In this document: in pieces, positions 12,808 to 22,750 of the stretch
How the letters are laid out: each line of letters starts with the position of its first letter
Position numbering within the stretch: the first letter of the stretch is position 1
Assembly: GCF_019279795.1 (NCBI RefSeq)
Contig: NC_056744.1
Coordinates: 906,641,571 to 906,705,570 of the forward strand
Source: Protopterus annectens
Lineage: Eukaryota > Chordata > Ceratodontiformes > Protopteridae
DNA: 64,000 nt
Reading direction: 5' to 3'
The notes under the pieces: generated by a model
The model's database searches: none
Seen by the model: only the letters and a program-made list of their open reading frames with translations
Told to the model about the DNA's origin: nothing
Made by a program: the position numbers and the translations under genes

Positions 12808-13440
12808 TGTATCTCTCAACTTTGCAGCACATGAGCACAAGAAATCTGGAAAAAGCCAAAATTTATTGGGGGGGGGGGGGACAAAAACCGGGGACACATT
12901 TTAAACATTGCTTGTATAACCTTGGAAAGTTGCTACAATAAAATGCTGTGCTACCTCCATGCATTTCACTGCCAAGTCTCGAACCCAAGACCCTGTGCAC
13001 TACAATCAGAGCAACATACCACTATGCCAAATTAGCTGTTTCTTGAAAGACAGGAAGACTGAAACTTAAATGGCTATCATTTAGTGAATTCAGTTCTCAC
13101 CATAGCTGTCAACACCTGGACAAAGCTAATAATGGGGGAATACAGCCCCCAAACATATTCAGTGAATTCAGTTCTCACGATAACCCTCAACCTGTTAGCA
13201 CAAAAAAAAACCTGCACAAAGCCAGTAATGGGGGAATAGGGATACATTTCAAATATTGATCTTATAAACTTAGAAAATTGCTAGAATACAATGTTTCAAG
13301 TTACCATATACTTTCTGAAGAATATGAAGTCTGAAATTCAAATGTCTGTCATTATTTAGTGAATTCAAAATCCTGAAAACCACAGATTTTATGAGGAAAG
13401 GAAGAGAACAAATATATTAGGCAACAATCTGAATGCTTTT
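12808..13440. mobile_element. Cluster of truncated ACCTCTCAAC-family repeats
   Basis: Partial copies follow each other. One starts TATCTCTCAACTTTGCAGC, a short stub starts near 13103 (TGTCAACACCTGGACAAAG), and a third starts near 13183 (TAACCCTCAACCTG) and runs through ATGAAGTCTGAAATTCAAATG. The shared internal blocks show that they belong to the family at 11414. The first copy is interrupted by a tRNA-like segment near 12960-13050. Ends are poorly preserved. Confidence 0.55.
12958..13045 (-). mobile_element. tRNA-derived SINE head inside a TIR repeat
   Basis: On the minus strand the text contains TGGCATAGTGGTA, an RNA polymerase III A-box-like block. About 45 bases later comes GGGTTCGAGACTT, a good B box. 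The spacing fits a tRNA-related SINE promoter. It interrupts the repeat copy starting at 12808. It is not a functional tRNA as far as can be seen: no complete cloverleaf was made out. Confidence 0.5.
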
Positions 13441-13639
13441 CACAAGTGATGGTGGGTAGGTAATTCAGGCTCTTGCTACCTGCACCCAACCAAGGTTGAG
13501 GGTTTGAGCCTGAGTGACTCCCTCTAGCCACCAGTTATAGTTAAGTGGGGTATTTTACTTACACACACTTTTTTTATTTTGGTTTACAGCTGGAGGGGCT
13601 GCAGTCAAATATCACGAGGCGCCACTGGTTAACACTCAT

Positions 13640-14195
13640 GAGGCTTATGGATGCATCACTATCAAAACGAGGAGGGTTATGATACACAGTAACCATAGTG
13701 ATTTCATTCTCATTCAAGAAATGATAAGATATTTATAATTACATATCATGCATACAAGGTGAAAAAAGTTAAGAAATACCTCTATATTGTCACGGGATGG
13801 ATTTTGCAATGGAATATTACACAGGTGGCCAACAGAGAAGGGAAACGATGAGTTGACAAATAAAAAGAGATACCTAGAAGAGCTGTAGTACATAGTATTC
13901 AATGAGTGGTCTGCCAGAAGTTAGAAAAAAAGACATGTGGGGGAAGTAGGGTCTGATACATAAAGTATAATTGTATAAGAAAAGATTAAAAGACAAATAT
14001 TTTTCAGTTCCACTGAGTATTAGAAGGAGACGACTGTCAGGTTGAAGCACCAATGTTCACAGAATGTGAATGCAGGCTGAGGCATAGCTGACTAAAGACT
14101 GTGTTAACAGCAGACATTTTTCACATGTATTACCAAAAGCTGCATGAAGGGGAGAATGTGGGAACATGAGGATGAAAGAAGTCATTAATTAATTG
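13640..14195. other. Unassigned non-coding DNA
   Basis: No gene or recognisable element was found between the hAT-like right end and the L1 relic. A GC-poor sequence with no convincing open frame or repeat fills the interval. Confidence 0.5.
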
Positions 14196-14780
14196 GTTTG
14201 AATTAGAAGAAGATTTCAACAGAGCAGGTGGAGTTCCTGACCAGACCCACTACTTAGGAAGAATTATTAGCAATTAACAGCTGGGCAGGCAGCAAAGAAA
14301 ACTCCAAGGAAGGATGATCGTCCTAAAGAGGTGTGTGGAAGGGCAAGGTGTTCCTTGTCTTTGAAACTGTACAATATTCTAAGTGAAAATAGAGAAGTTC
14401 TCCCACCATGGAAAGGGGGCATGTCAGTTATTCCTAAGAAGAGGAAAGACTTGAATTTGGCCTCTTTTTACAGGCAGAATTCTATTCTGAATCATGATTA
14501 TACATTGTTTATGACAGTACTAGCAGTCCATATGGTACACTGGCTTCTAAAACTGTTAAGCCTGGATCAGCGTGGGTTCATCACAGGAAGGTAGATACTT
14601 GATAATGCACCAAAGAAAGACAGAAGCAATTAGTAGTGGTCAGTTTAAATGCACAGAAGGCCTCTGATAGGGTGGAATGGTACTATATAAAATCACTGTT
14701 TTGATACGCATGGGATTCAAGCAAATTTTCTTGGATATAATCATGACTGTTTATAAGGAATTGGAGTTAACAGTAAGGAT
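14196..14780 (+). pseudogene. L1-clade LINE relic, reverse transcriptase part
   Basis: An 87-residue frame at 14331-14594 reads through blocks typical of L1 RT: LKLYN, EVLPPWKGGMSVIPKK, a YR..SILN-like stretch, and DQRGFITGR at its end. Beyond it, other frames continue with text close to the L1 phrases DAQKAFDRVEWYYLK and FLDIIMTVYKELEVTVR. L1 ORF2 is an endonuclease/RT used for target-primed reverse transcription. This copy has several frame changes and stops and lacks the endonuclease, so it is dead. A SINE splits it at 14781, and a short remainder follows to about 15245. Confidence 0.75.
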
Positions 14781-15127
14781 GGACAGCCGCGGTGGTGCAG
14801 TGGTTAGCGTTGTCACCTCACAGCAATAGGCTCTCTGGTTCGATCTTCGTCTGGGGTGTCTTCTGTGCAGAGTCTGCATGTCCTCCCTGTGGTCATGTGG
14901 GTTTCCTCCGGGTGCTCTGGTTTCCTCCCATATCCTCAAAGACATGCTGCAAGTGGATTGGATATGCTAAAATTGGCCTTAGGTGTGAGTGCGTGTGTGC
15001 CTTCGGTGGAAGGTTGGGCGCTGGGATGGCAACTCGACACTGTAAAACTTCACCGCCAATCATCAGCGGACAAGGTGATCAGTTGTGGCAACCCCTAACC
15101 GGGAAAAGCCGAAAGAGAGACAGCGAG
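14781..15127 (+). mobile_element. tRNA-derived SINE, complete-looking, with 9-bp target duplication
   Basis: The body begins GGACAGCCGCGGTGGTGCAG and ends GCCGAAAGAGAGACAGCGAG. Near the 5' end, GGTGCAGTGGTTAGCG resembles an A box and GGTTCGATC a B box, the internal RNA polymerase III promoter. The middle carries TGTGGGTTTCCTCC-like text seen in a widespread vertebrate SINE type. AGTAAGGAT lies immediately on both sides (14772-14780 and 15128-15136), so both ends are defined. It inserted into the L1 relic. No coding capacity. The 3' end is shared with the fragment at 8243-8348. Confidence 0.88.
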
Positions 15128-15136
15128 AGTAAGGAT

Positions 15137-15245
15137 CCATCCAGGCTTGTCTCTACCTTTTCAGTTATGCAGATGGACCAAACGAAGATACCCAATTAGC
15201 TCTACATTTGTTTACAGTACACCTTGAACCACTAGCTGTATAGGT
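15137..15245 (+). pseudogene. L1 relic, short continuation after the SINE
   Basis: The sequence directly after the SINE's right target duplication follows on from the interrupted L1 at 14780. It is too decayed to show named motifs. It is assigned mainly by the target-duplication geometry. Confidence 0.45.
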
Positions 15246-15261
15246 AAGACAGTCTAACTTA

Positions 15262-15480
15262 TATGTATTTTATTTTATTTATTTCCATTTGTTAACCAGG
15301 ATAGTCCAATTGGGCTAATACAGACCCTTTTTAGTTGTCCAAGGAGAAAAGCTTCAACAAAAGAATAATACATTTAGAAAATAGCATTATATTAAACAAA
15401 CAGAAAGCATAATAAAAGTAATACTCAAGATAAAAAGCAAAAAAAAATGTATTATATAAATATTCTGCAAAAGATAGTCA
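15262..15480. repeat. TTTATTTATTT...TTAACCAGGA dispersed repeat
   Basis: A T-rich lead (TTTATTTATTTCCATTTG) runs into TTAACCAGGATAGTC and then an AGGAGAAAAGCTTCAAC block. The same order recurs at 40695 and 42768, with TTTACCAGGAGAGTC and GGAGAAAAGCTCCACAA, and more weakly at 37605. This is a dispersed interspersed-repeat family of unknown class with no coding content. Confidence 0.6.
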
Positions 15481-15488
15481 TATAGGTG

Positions 15489-15512
15489 TGTGTGTGTATA
15501 TATAGATTATAT

Positions 15513-15600
<88 letters not shown>
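15489..15600. repeat. (TA)n microsatellite
   Basis: More than 40 TA units follow a short (GT)n/(TA) lead. It is a plain simple repeat. Confidence 0.95.
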
Positions 15601-15606
<6 letters not shown>

Positions 15607-15619
15607 CATTTTTTTGCGT

Positions 15620-16600
15620 GACAGATCTTAGAAGATAAAACAGGAAGGGAGATGAGGTGTATAATTCAGCTGACAGGTGAGGTGTTTAGAGGATGAAATA
15701 CAATGATACAAAGGTAGTTCAGAGATTAAGAACTAGCCGCACAGTTACAGCAGTAGTAATAAAGATGATGACTTGATTAGAATAAGAGGCAATTAGAAGA
15801 AGGGGAAAAAGAGGAGGTGAACATTTATGCATCATCATAAGATTCTCACAAAGTAGTTTCCTTTATGTTTTGTATGAATGCATGACCTAGTTTAAGTAAA
15901 ACAGCTGAGTATTATGCTAGGATAGTGCGGAGTCTTAGTTGAGTAAATTGAAGTAATTTAGTTTATATGTTCTTTTTACATTAATTTTTGTTCTGACCAC
16001 AAGGGCAGTAATGCTGACTAGAGTGAATTTCAATACAGCGTGGATGATTTTATGATGACTACTTGATTCTGGCTAGATCTTACAGGCCTAGCTGGATTAT
16101 AATTTTGTACTAGATGAAAAAGGGCTAGGCAATGTACTACTCAAGCTGGGAAAGTATTAGTTCATTTTTAAATTTAAGCCAGACACTCATCTTTAACGCA
16201 TATTAATGGCATATTCGTACCATAAATGTACAACACACCTGGCAACGTGTTTATAGCAGAGTCTGAGTTTGTTTAAATGACTGTTGTGGAGGATGACTAA
16301 GATAGAAAATGCATACAACAGCAAGAAAAGTAATAGTGTGAGTATGTGTGCAACTGCTAATAGGGTATGTTCTACTAGGTATGGTTTAGATTTACATATC
16401 ATCCCTAGGTTTTTACTTTTTGTTTATAGCGTAATCTACGTTTGTTGCACTTAAAGTTATTTACAATAATTAGTTCCAGTAGTTTAGTATGACTGACTAT
16501 CAATGAGTCTTACTAGGTGTTTTTATGAAGGAGTCTGAATTCTGGCTAATCGCATTTCTTGTTGTCACAGTTACCCTTACATTCATTCTCCAACCACACA
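15620..16600. other. Unassigned non-coding DNA
   Basis: The sequence is AT-rich, with no gene-like frame and no element that I can name. A short segment from about 16607 resembles one end of the ACCTCTCAAC family (ATTCTCAACTGTTCCTGA). Confidence 0.5.
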
Positions 16601-16737
16601 TTTACCCATAATTCTCAACTGTTCCTGATTTTACAGAACATCCGGATTTTGCCTTCTATAAATGCCCTGTCCCTCATAAATCATGGACAATTGCTGTTGT
16701 CATTACTTTATGGAGTATATCATTATGGAACTCACAC

Positions 16738-17775
16738 ATAAGGACATAGGCAGTCTTCAGAAACTGGACTCTAACTAATTTGGGTTTGTTAAATGCATAT
16801 CCTGCCTCTTAAAGTTGGTGGACTTTTCTGAACAAGTCATTAAGGCATTAAAACTCGGGGAAATCAGTTCTCATGACATACTTGGACTTGGCCCCAGCCT
16901 TTGATATCATTTCATATTTGAAAATCATTGATAAGCTAATCCAATTAAATGTACCCCTATGTTACTCACTGTACAGCAAACTGGCTGACCTACAGAACAC
17001 ACACTGTTAGTGCTGCATGCATACTCTTAGCTAACAGAATAATTGCCAGTGATGTCCTTCGAGGATTAGTCCTGGGCTCAATACTTATTGGTATCATCTT
17101 TTCTGATGTTAAAGCACACTCCATGGGTCTGTGGCTGATGAAGTTTGTTGATGACTATAAACTCAGAGATGGCACTGTAGATGACCTACATATTCTTCAG
17201 GAAGGTCTAATTCATGCAAACAAGTGGTCATTGGACGATGGCCTCAAATTAAATGCTAAAAATGTAGCATTGTGTCCTTTGGCAAACCTTGGCACGCCCA
17301 TTCTTATCACACAGGTGACACCCTCCTAAACATTAACTCTGTCATTAGGGATATGTGCAGCTTCAGTGACAATGAACTATCCTTTGACCACCATGTGACC
17401 ACTGTTGTTAGGAAATCCTTCTATATATCTTGGCTAATCACCAGGATCAAATCTTCTAGATCTAAGGAAGTCACTGTCTCCCCTCTACTCCTCCCAAATA
17501 TGGCCAATAATATAATCATTCCTTTGGTATGTACTTAGCTAGGCATATAGCTTGAAAGACAAAAGCATTTCCTTAGCAGAAAAAATGGGGGCATGTCCTT
17601 TCTAAGTTACCCTGACCTCCTTAAAGTTCTCTCACAGTTTTCCATTTCCTACCAACTACTGACAGATCATCTCTGCTTTGTCCACAGAGCATTGAAAGAT
17701 CCGGACCTATGAAATCTCCTAAACATCCGCAAAACTAATGCCACCCTAAACACCCTGTCAAGATACCTAATGTAT
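16738..17775 (+). pseudogene. Decayed CR1 LINE, RT to C-terminus
   Basis: The translation follows the CR1 copies elsewhere in the window. An early block resembles LDPTQFGFVKG, then come LDLAKAFDTI-like text and WLTYRTHTV at about 17000. A 126-residue frame at 16949-17329 then reads RGLVLGSILIGIIFSDVKA, the RT catalytic loop region (KFVDDYKL), and DDGLKLNAKN. The text from 17338 resembles VIRDLGTQVDS. It ends near 17775 with a degraded KAMSNPELLDM-like stretch. It is the oldest CR1 copy here, with several stops and frame changes and no 5' half. Confidence 0.8.
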
Positions 17776-18384
17776 CAACATAAATAGAACCTTTTGGCAG
17801 GATAGATATTTTTGTAGGAGAATACATCTTTTATGGCACAGACTCCCCTTAGAGGTAAAGCAGAGCAGCTCCAACTGGCAGGCTGGATAGTTGCTTCTAA
17901 AAAGACTTTATTAATTAAAATATATGAAGAACTGAAAAAAGTGTGGAAAGTAGACTTCAGAGGGTGGAATTATTAGGTATAGAATTAGATCAGACTGTAC
18001 AGACATTATACTTTTTGTGGTGCTGCTACTATTGCATGTTTTTTTTTAGCATTTCCAGTAAGTCCTCTAATTACTTTTTTAAACTACAAGAAAAACTCAG
18101 CCAAACTAGAGTTTTCAATGTATCCTACCTTTAAACTCATGTCCCATGGGATACATGCAAATGACCCCTTAAGGACACTACGTGTTTCAACTACATGGTT
18201 TCTAAATGGCCATTTGTTTTTTTTACTATTTTAAGTTTTTACTGGTATGTTCAAGCCAGTACAGCCAAATCTCTCTAGCTGTGGGCATGCATGTTTTGCA
18301 CTTTTTAGTGACACCATCAGCATAGCATATGTGGATTTTTTTTACTGTACTTTAGAAACGCTGGGATTTATATCAGTGAATAAT

Positions 18385-18650
18385 ATCATGAGGGATTTTA
18401 TGTGCGATGGCGGAAAGCTTAAGGTGCTATGGGGAAAGTTAATAATGTTGAGGGAAGTAGGATGTTTAAATGCCTCTGGCATCCAGTTTTATTTTGGGAT
18501 GACTCAGATGAAGATTTATTTGTTGATGGCAAAGACCAATAATGCTACCTGGAAAAAGATAACCCTAACCACAGGTGATAATGGTTTGGAATGTGACAAA
18601 GCAGTAGTATAAGAAAATTATATGAGATGTGAGGACCACCTTATGTGATT
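18385..18650 (+). pseudogene. L1-like ORF2 C-terminal relic
   Basis: The open frame ending at 18612 contains GKLIMLREVGCLNASGIQF and then a Met/Leu-rich stretch ending ATWKKI. This resembles the L1 ORF2 C-terminal region, where a GGL..P....Y pattern precedes a leucine-rich block. It may belong to the same L1 as 14196-15245, separated by later insertions. No complete domain is present, and similarity is judged by eye. Confidence 0.4.
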
Positions 18651-20400
18651 AATTAGCCCCAAGTGTCAAAATCATTATTTACTAAACAAGCACTGAAGCC
18701 TTGGTTGAGGCTGTTGTTGCTCAGTAGGCTGGGAATGGCAGGCATGTGAGACACTGTAAAGTTTTTGGGGAGCAACTTTGGTGATCAGATGAGTAGGGTA
18801 CCTGGGAACAGATCTCACACAAGTATGTGCTGAGACACAATGAGGTTGGGAATTATAGGAATGATAAGTGAACTACTCATTTCTGGTAGCTATGATTTTA
18901 GAAGCAAGAAGGAAGTACACAAAATGAGATGATTGTTTACTGAGGTACATAAGGTCCCAAAAGAAATTAAATTGGACAGACAGAAGAAACTAATCCAAGA
19001 GTAGCACTAACTCCTAGATAAGAGACTGACGTTTTCCATGTGGTTTTGGATATGTCCAACTCTCTTTGGCTCTGACTAACTCTAGGTTTATGATTTCTGC
19101 AGGGAGTGGTTTGAAAAATATTTTATATACACTGCAAAGATTAAGTCTTATATTCCAATCTGCATATTTTAGATGATGACATTTAAGATCAAAACTTGAA
19201 CAGTTTCAAACATATCTTTTGGTTGTGTTCTCACTGAGAAAAGTTTAAAGTAGAGTTGAGAGGTCTAATGTAAAGGGTACTGCAACAGGAAATTACTGTC
19301 TCGTACAATGTTTCTCCTGAAGTATGGCAAGCAGTTAATAATGAAAAAGCACTAAGGTTTATTTTGATGGCAGTTGGAGAAAAGAAACAATGAGTAGAAA
19401 GTGAAAATCAAACGTGGCCTCAGGTATAACAGGCATGCTTCAGTTGATGGATTAGGTAGACACATAAGAAGCTAGGATGGCTAAGAGAGTTAAAAAAAAC
19501 AAATTCTGTATCTACATGTTTACATAACTGCCAAGACTGCAACGTTCATAAGCTCCAGAAGTGCACAAGTTAAACAGTCTGAAAATGTTGATGAGTTTAA
19601 ATAGATACTTATATTTTTTTGTATATTAGGTGCAATGCTATGTTTTTCAAGTCTGTGAGTTTCAATCAAGATCTGACAAAACTATTATCACACAGTGTTA
19701 TGGCTGTACTTCTTTCAATAAACTCATAACTTACATTATGCTAACTTTGCTCTTTATAAACAAACATGCACATTAAACAGATAAAATTCAGAAAACGTCA
19801 CGACAGCAGCTGAGTGAAACACACAGAGAACTATTTTAGTACAGTTAACACACTAAAAACCCAGAAGCCCAAATTACAACATTAACATATAATCTAATTT
19901 ATAAGCAGAGTAAGACACTCTAAGGTGTGGTTTATGGTCTGGTAAAAGCACATCTCTATTGTTGGAGCATTTGGCTCAATTGTCTTGTGCTTTTATAGGC
20001 CAGGAACATGGTCTTATCAGGCCACAAACCATACCTAATCTGTTATTGTTCAAAAAAATATATATCCACAAGACCTCCAAACTGTCATGTGACTGAAAGC
20101 ACACAGTGGATGCTTATAATCACCATTTTACTTCCCAGTCTGATGTCCTTGGTAGAACCTTGGTTAAGGCAAAACATGACCAGGATACATTTGCTCATTT
20201 CTGTATTGCTGTATCACATACCTGGTCTATTTTTTTAGCCATTTATGAAAAAAACATTATTTTTTTATTACACAGAATTAAACATCTATATACTTGCCAA
20301 GTAAAACTTTCAATAAGATATCATGAATTTAATTTCTTACTAACTATAATTAAACAAAATTATTACAATATCATGTAAAATATAGCATAAAAAACTCAAA
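18651..20400. other. Non-coding DNA downstream of ALG14
   Basis: No gene or clear element was recognised. On the minus strand this lies beyond the ALG14 stop codon, so it is intergenic or an extended 3' UTR. Confidence 0.5.
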
Positions 20401-20572
20401 GATATAGCAAATATTTTATTAAATGGTACAGTAGCTGGCAGACAATCAACAGTTGTACAATGCTTGTTTTGTAGGGTTAGTTAAAACAGTGCAAGCCTAT
20501 TATGGCATTTGACAACAACTATTACAATGAACAGTAAAGTATTCAGAGCAAACAGTGTACTCATCCATACTG
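20401..20572 (-). other. ALG14: Probable ALG14 3' UTR with polyadenylation signal
   Basis: Directly after the ALG14 stop codon, the minus strand runs about 150 bases to an AATAAA hexamer at 20415-20420. A short 3' UTR ending near 20400 is therefore plausible. This is inferred from position and the hexamer only. Further AATAAA hexamers lie beyond, for example near 20265. Confidence 0.4.
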
Positions 20573-20803
20573 TCAAACAATTCGACCAAGGAAAATGGAC
20601 TTTGGATATTTATCCTTTAGAAAAGGCCACTGAACAAAGAAGTAGTCAGAAAAATGGTAGAGAAGCTTGCCAGAAAGTGACAGTGTTTCCACTCGGCAGA
20701 TACTCTCCACATAAACAATAACCACTTTCTTTACTCCAAGGATTCCAAGAAGAATAGCAGACACACACAGAGGAATACAGGTTCCTGGTCCATTGCATAA
20801 GAC
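20573..20803 (-). CDS. ALG14: ALG14, terminal coding exon
   Basis: Seventy-six codons plus a TGA stop encode the C-terminal third of ALG14, the membrane subunit of the UDP-GlcNAc transferase that adds the second GlcNAc to dolichol-PP-GlcNAc on the cytosolic face of the ER; the partner ALG13 is the catalytic subunit. Recognisable blocks are LCNGPGTC near the start (residues 2-9), GILGVKKVVIVYVESICRVE, and KYPKSIFLGRIV at the end. The length matches what I recall of the 76-residue tail of the 216-residue human protein. The exon starts at GTC right after a TTTTTTTCTAG acceptor (minus strand, 20804-20814). In yeast the extreme C-terminus of Alg14 contacts Alg13, and the tail is preserved here. 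No frame damage is visible, so this is a live exon and not a retrocopy. Earlier exons must lie at higher coordinates and were not recognised within the window. Confidence 0.95.
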   Translation of the reverse strand, partial: VLCNGPGTCIPLCVSAILLGILGVKKVVIVYVESICRVETLSLSGKLLYHFSDYFFVQWPFLKDKYPKSIFLGRIV

Positions 20804-20816
20804 CTAGAAAAAAAGA
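20804..20816 (-). other. ALG14: ALG14 last-intron splice acceptor
   Basis: On the minus strand the pyrimidine run TTTTTTTCTAG immediately precedes the GTC codon that opens the exon. The position agrees with the start of the conserved LCNGPGTC block. Confidence 0.85.
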
Positions 20817-21435
20817 TACATCAGACAACAGTTATGATCTATTTGGAAACCAAGAAAATGTACAGAATGCAGTCTTTCTCCATACTATGTCCCAAGAAAT
20901 TCTAGTGGCATTGAGTAAACATTGTTTTGCTAAATAATGTGACATATGTGGTACAGCAGTGCCTACACACTCTAAAATGTTATGCCAAAGTTAAAAAAGA
21001 GGTACTCAAACTGAAAAGTCTGTGCAGCAGAAATAAATGTAGGCAGTCTGTTTCCAGTTGAAAATCCTTTATTAAGTACACAGACAAGCGATCAAGTAAA
21101 ACAAAAATAGAGTAATTGTTTCCTCACAAGCTTTCTAAATATATATATACTTTTTATCAAGCAGGGGAGTGGTTTATTGTGCTGTAAAACAAAGTGTTAT
21201 TGGTACACATGTTAAATTCACATCCCTTCCCCCCTCAGTGTGACATTCGAGCTGGTCCTGCCCTACTTAGTATCTTTCATAATAATATAACCCTTATGTA
21301 CTTTAAATAAAATTTATGATGACGTGGTACCTCTTATTTAACCAGATTATTAAGCAGATTATTAAGTCTGTGATTTTATCCAAGACAATATACTACATGG
21401 CTGGAAGTATATCAACCTTAGTCCATTTGGCAATC

Positions 21436-21439
21436 AAAA

Positions 21440-21523
<84 letters not shown>

Positions 21524-21532
21524 TACGCTTTG
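21436..21532. repeat. A-run, (TA)n and (CA)n microsatellite inside the inverted arm
   Basis: An A run is followed by about 30 TA units and a short CA run. The matching place in the other arm (about 25635-25660) has only a short TATATA stretch, so this tract expanded after the two arms formed. Confidence 0.9.
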
Positions 21533-21594
21533 CATGTAAAAAATCAATTGTAAAAATCATATTCTATTTTCATAATCTATTGTTAACAAACATC

Positions 21595-21620
21595 GCTTTC
21601 GTCCTTCTAGACTTCTTCAG
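21595..21620 (-). ncRNA. Hammerhead-ribozyme-like core (inverted arm)
   Basis: The minus strand reads CTGAAGA, then AGTC TAGAAG GAC, then GAAAGC. This matches the hammerhead core CUGANGA, a short stem II (GUC/GAC) and GAAA. Hammerhead motifs are known in the terminal regions of Penelope-like elements. A clean stem III and cleavage triplet are not evident, so activity is doubtful. Confidence 0.5.
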
Positions 21621-21926
21621 GTCTGTGTACAAGAACTCTAAAAACTATCTATAAAAACATATATAATTGTATAATTAGTTAGTATTGTTATTACACAACA
21701 TTTTGAATAAAGTGGAAAAAAGAGAACCAGAAAAAAAAAATAATAAGAAAAATGTATGATGATGGAAACAAAATATACACTTAAATTACAACTGATTTAA
21801 AATGGTATTTAAAACCAACTGGTAGAATAAAATAAAATAAAATAAAATTAGTCATGTAAACAATGTGGCATTTTTCTAAGTTCCAGTGTACTTTTAATTG
21901 AACAGTAGTAGTTTAGTCCAGGCTTC

Positions 21927-22184
21927 CTAAAAGAGTTCAGCTTTAATTGCCACGAGTTCATGTTTCTCCAGAATATTCGGGATGTCTCCTTCAAGATCAC
22001 CAGTGTCTATGAGATCCAGGATCTGGAACTTAAAACCTGTGTGTCTTTTATGAAGAGAAAGGTGTTTGGCTAGTGCATTATTTTTACATCCAGAGCGGAT
22101 GTCTGACAGATGACATGAAAACCTACGCTTAGTATATTTACAGTCATAGAATGCATCACATTCATTGCACTGCGCCTTTGACAT
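21927..22184 (-). pseudogene. GIY-YIG endonuclease C-terminal piece (Penelope-like)
   Basis: The 85-residue frame opens with a C-x2-C pair (AQCNECDAFY) at the position where the main copy has CNECNALYVGKT. It continues with SCHLSDIRSGCKNNALAKH and then DLEGDIPNILEKHE. In Penelope-like elements this domain follows the RT and nicks the target DNA. It is only the tail of the protein and has no RT, so it is a non-functional fragment. The clear SDIRSG...NALAKH block is interrupted by an insertion in the main copy. Confidence 0.75.
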
Positions 22185-22750
22185 TACAGAAGGATCAGGA
22201 CATGAACATAAGCCACAGAGGCAACCAGAACAGAGTGTTCTGCAGGATGAATTACAGGACTACCAGGACAACCGGGATCACAGACAATCCAGCCAGGAGC
22301 AGCAGCACCTTCACAGAAACCAGTTTCTTCAGGAAGACCAATATCGACAGCACAGACATCAACCACCACACCAATACCAAAGCCAGCACCAGTACCAGAA
22401 CAAGAACGACGACCACCACCAGAGCTTGTCCCTCTTACCAGGTTCCCCCCTACCATAGCCACAACGAGGAATACTACTACAACCCACTGAGATTCCAAAA
22501 AGCAGAGGAGGAATTCCAGAGGTCCCATACTCTATCCACGAACCCCCAGGAAGACAGGAGAACCAAACAGTGGACAGGGGTGAGGGAAAAAACAATACCT
22601 GGGCAATCCCGACTGGAACCTTGACTACAACCCAGGTCCCAGGCTCAGACAGAGGAACCAGCCACAATAACAAGTACAATAACAAAAATAACAGGTGCTC
22701 CACTTATCTGGAACCACTCTGTTAAAGCACTGACTGAAGATGAAAAAAGT

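Larger units (their letters stand above)
9659..13627. mobile_element. hAT-like DNA transposon, about 4 kb, no transposase recognised
   Basis: The left end reads CAGTGGCGCCTGGTGA and the reverse complement of the right end reads CAGTGGCGCCTCGTGA, 15 of 16 identical. Immediately outside lie GTTAACAG (9651-9658) and GTTAACAC (13628-13635), an 8-base direct repeat with one mismatch. Eight-base target duplications and CAGTGG-type ends fit the hAT superfamily. No convincing transposase reading frame was found. The inside is packed with short TIR repeats (10868-11378, 11414-11709 and 12808-13440) and a tRNA-like SINE head, so it is an old non-autonomous or gutted copy. The alternative, two unrelated single ends, would make the matching 8-mers a coincidence. 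Confidence 0.68.
21041..22195 (-). mobile_element. Penelope-like element, inverted 3' partial copy
   Basis: Read on the minus strand, this matches the 3' part of the plus-strand Penelope-like element (about 24610-26037) almost base for base outside the simple repeat. It includes the end of the GIY-YIG endonuclease (minus-strand frame 22184-21927, with AQCNECD at its start and ending LVAIKAELF), the 3' non-coding region and the terminal CTGGAAACAGACTGCC. It sits head-to-head with the main copy. Partial inverted copies directly upstream are a known outcome of Penelope-like retroposition. Its (TA)n tract is much longer than in the main copy. Because it lacks the interruption found at 24699, it preserves the uninterrupted form of that region. 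Confidence 0.88.

Noticed and set aside
14792-15199. 135-residue open frame rich in Cys and Gly
   Set aside because: It lies within the SINE defined by target duplications, so it is not a gene.
15489-21532. TA tracts as an origin or regulatory site
   Set aside because: They are plain dinucleotide microsatellites typical of vertebrate DNA.
22184-22703. Minus-strand open frames with Gly/Val/Leu-rich membrane-like text
   Set aside because: They are antisense shadows of the Gln/His/Pro-rich N-terminal part of the Penelope-like element.
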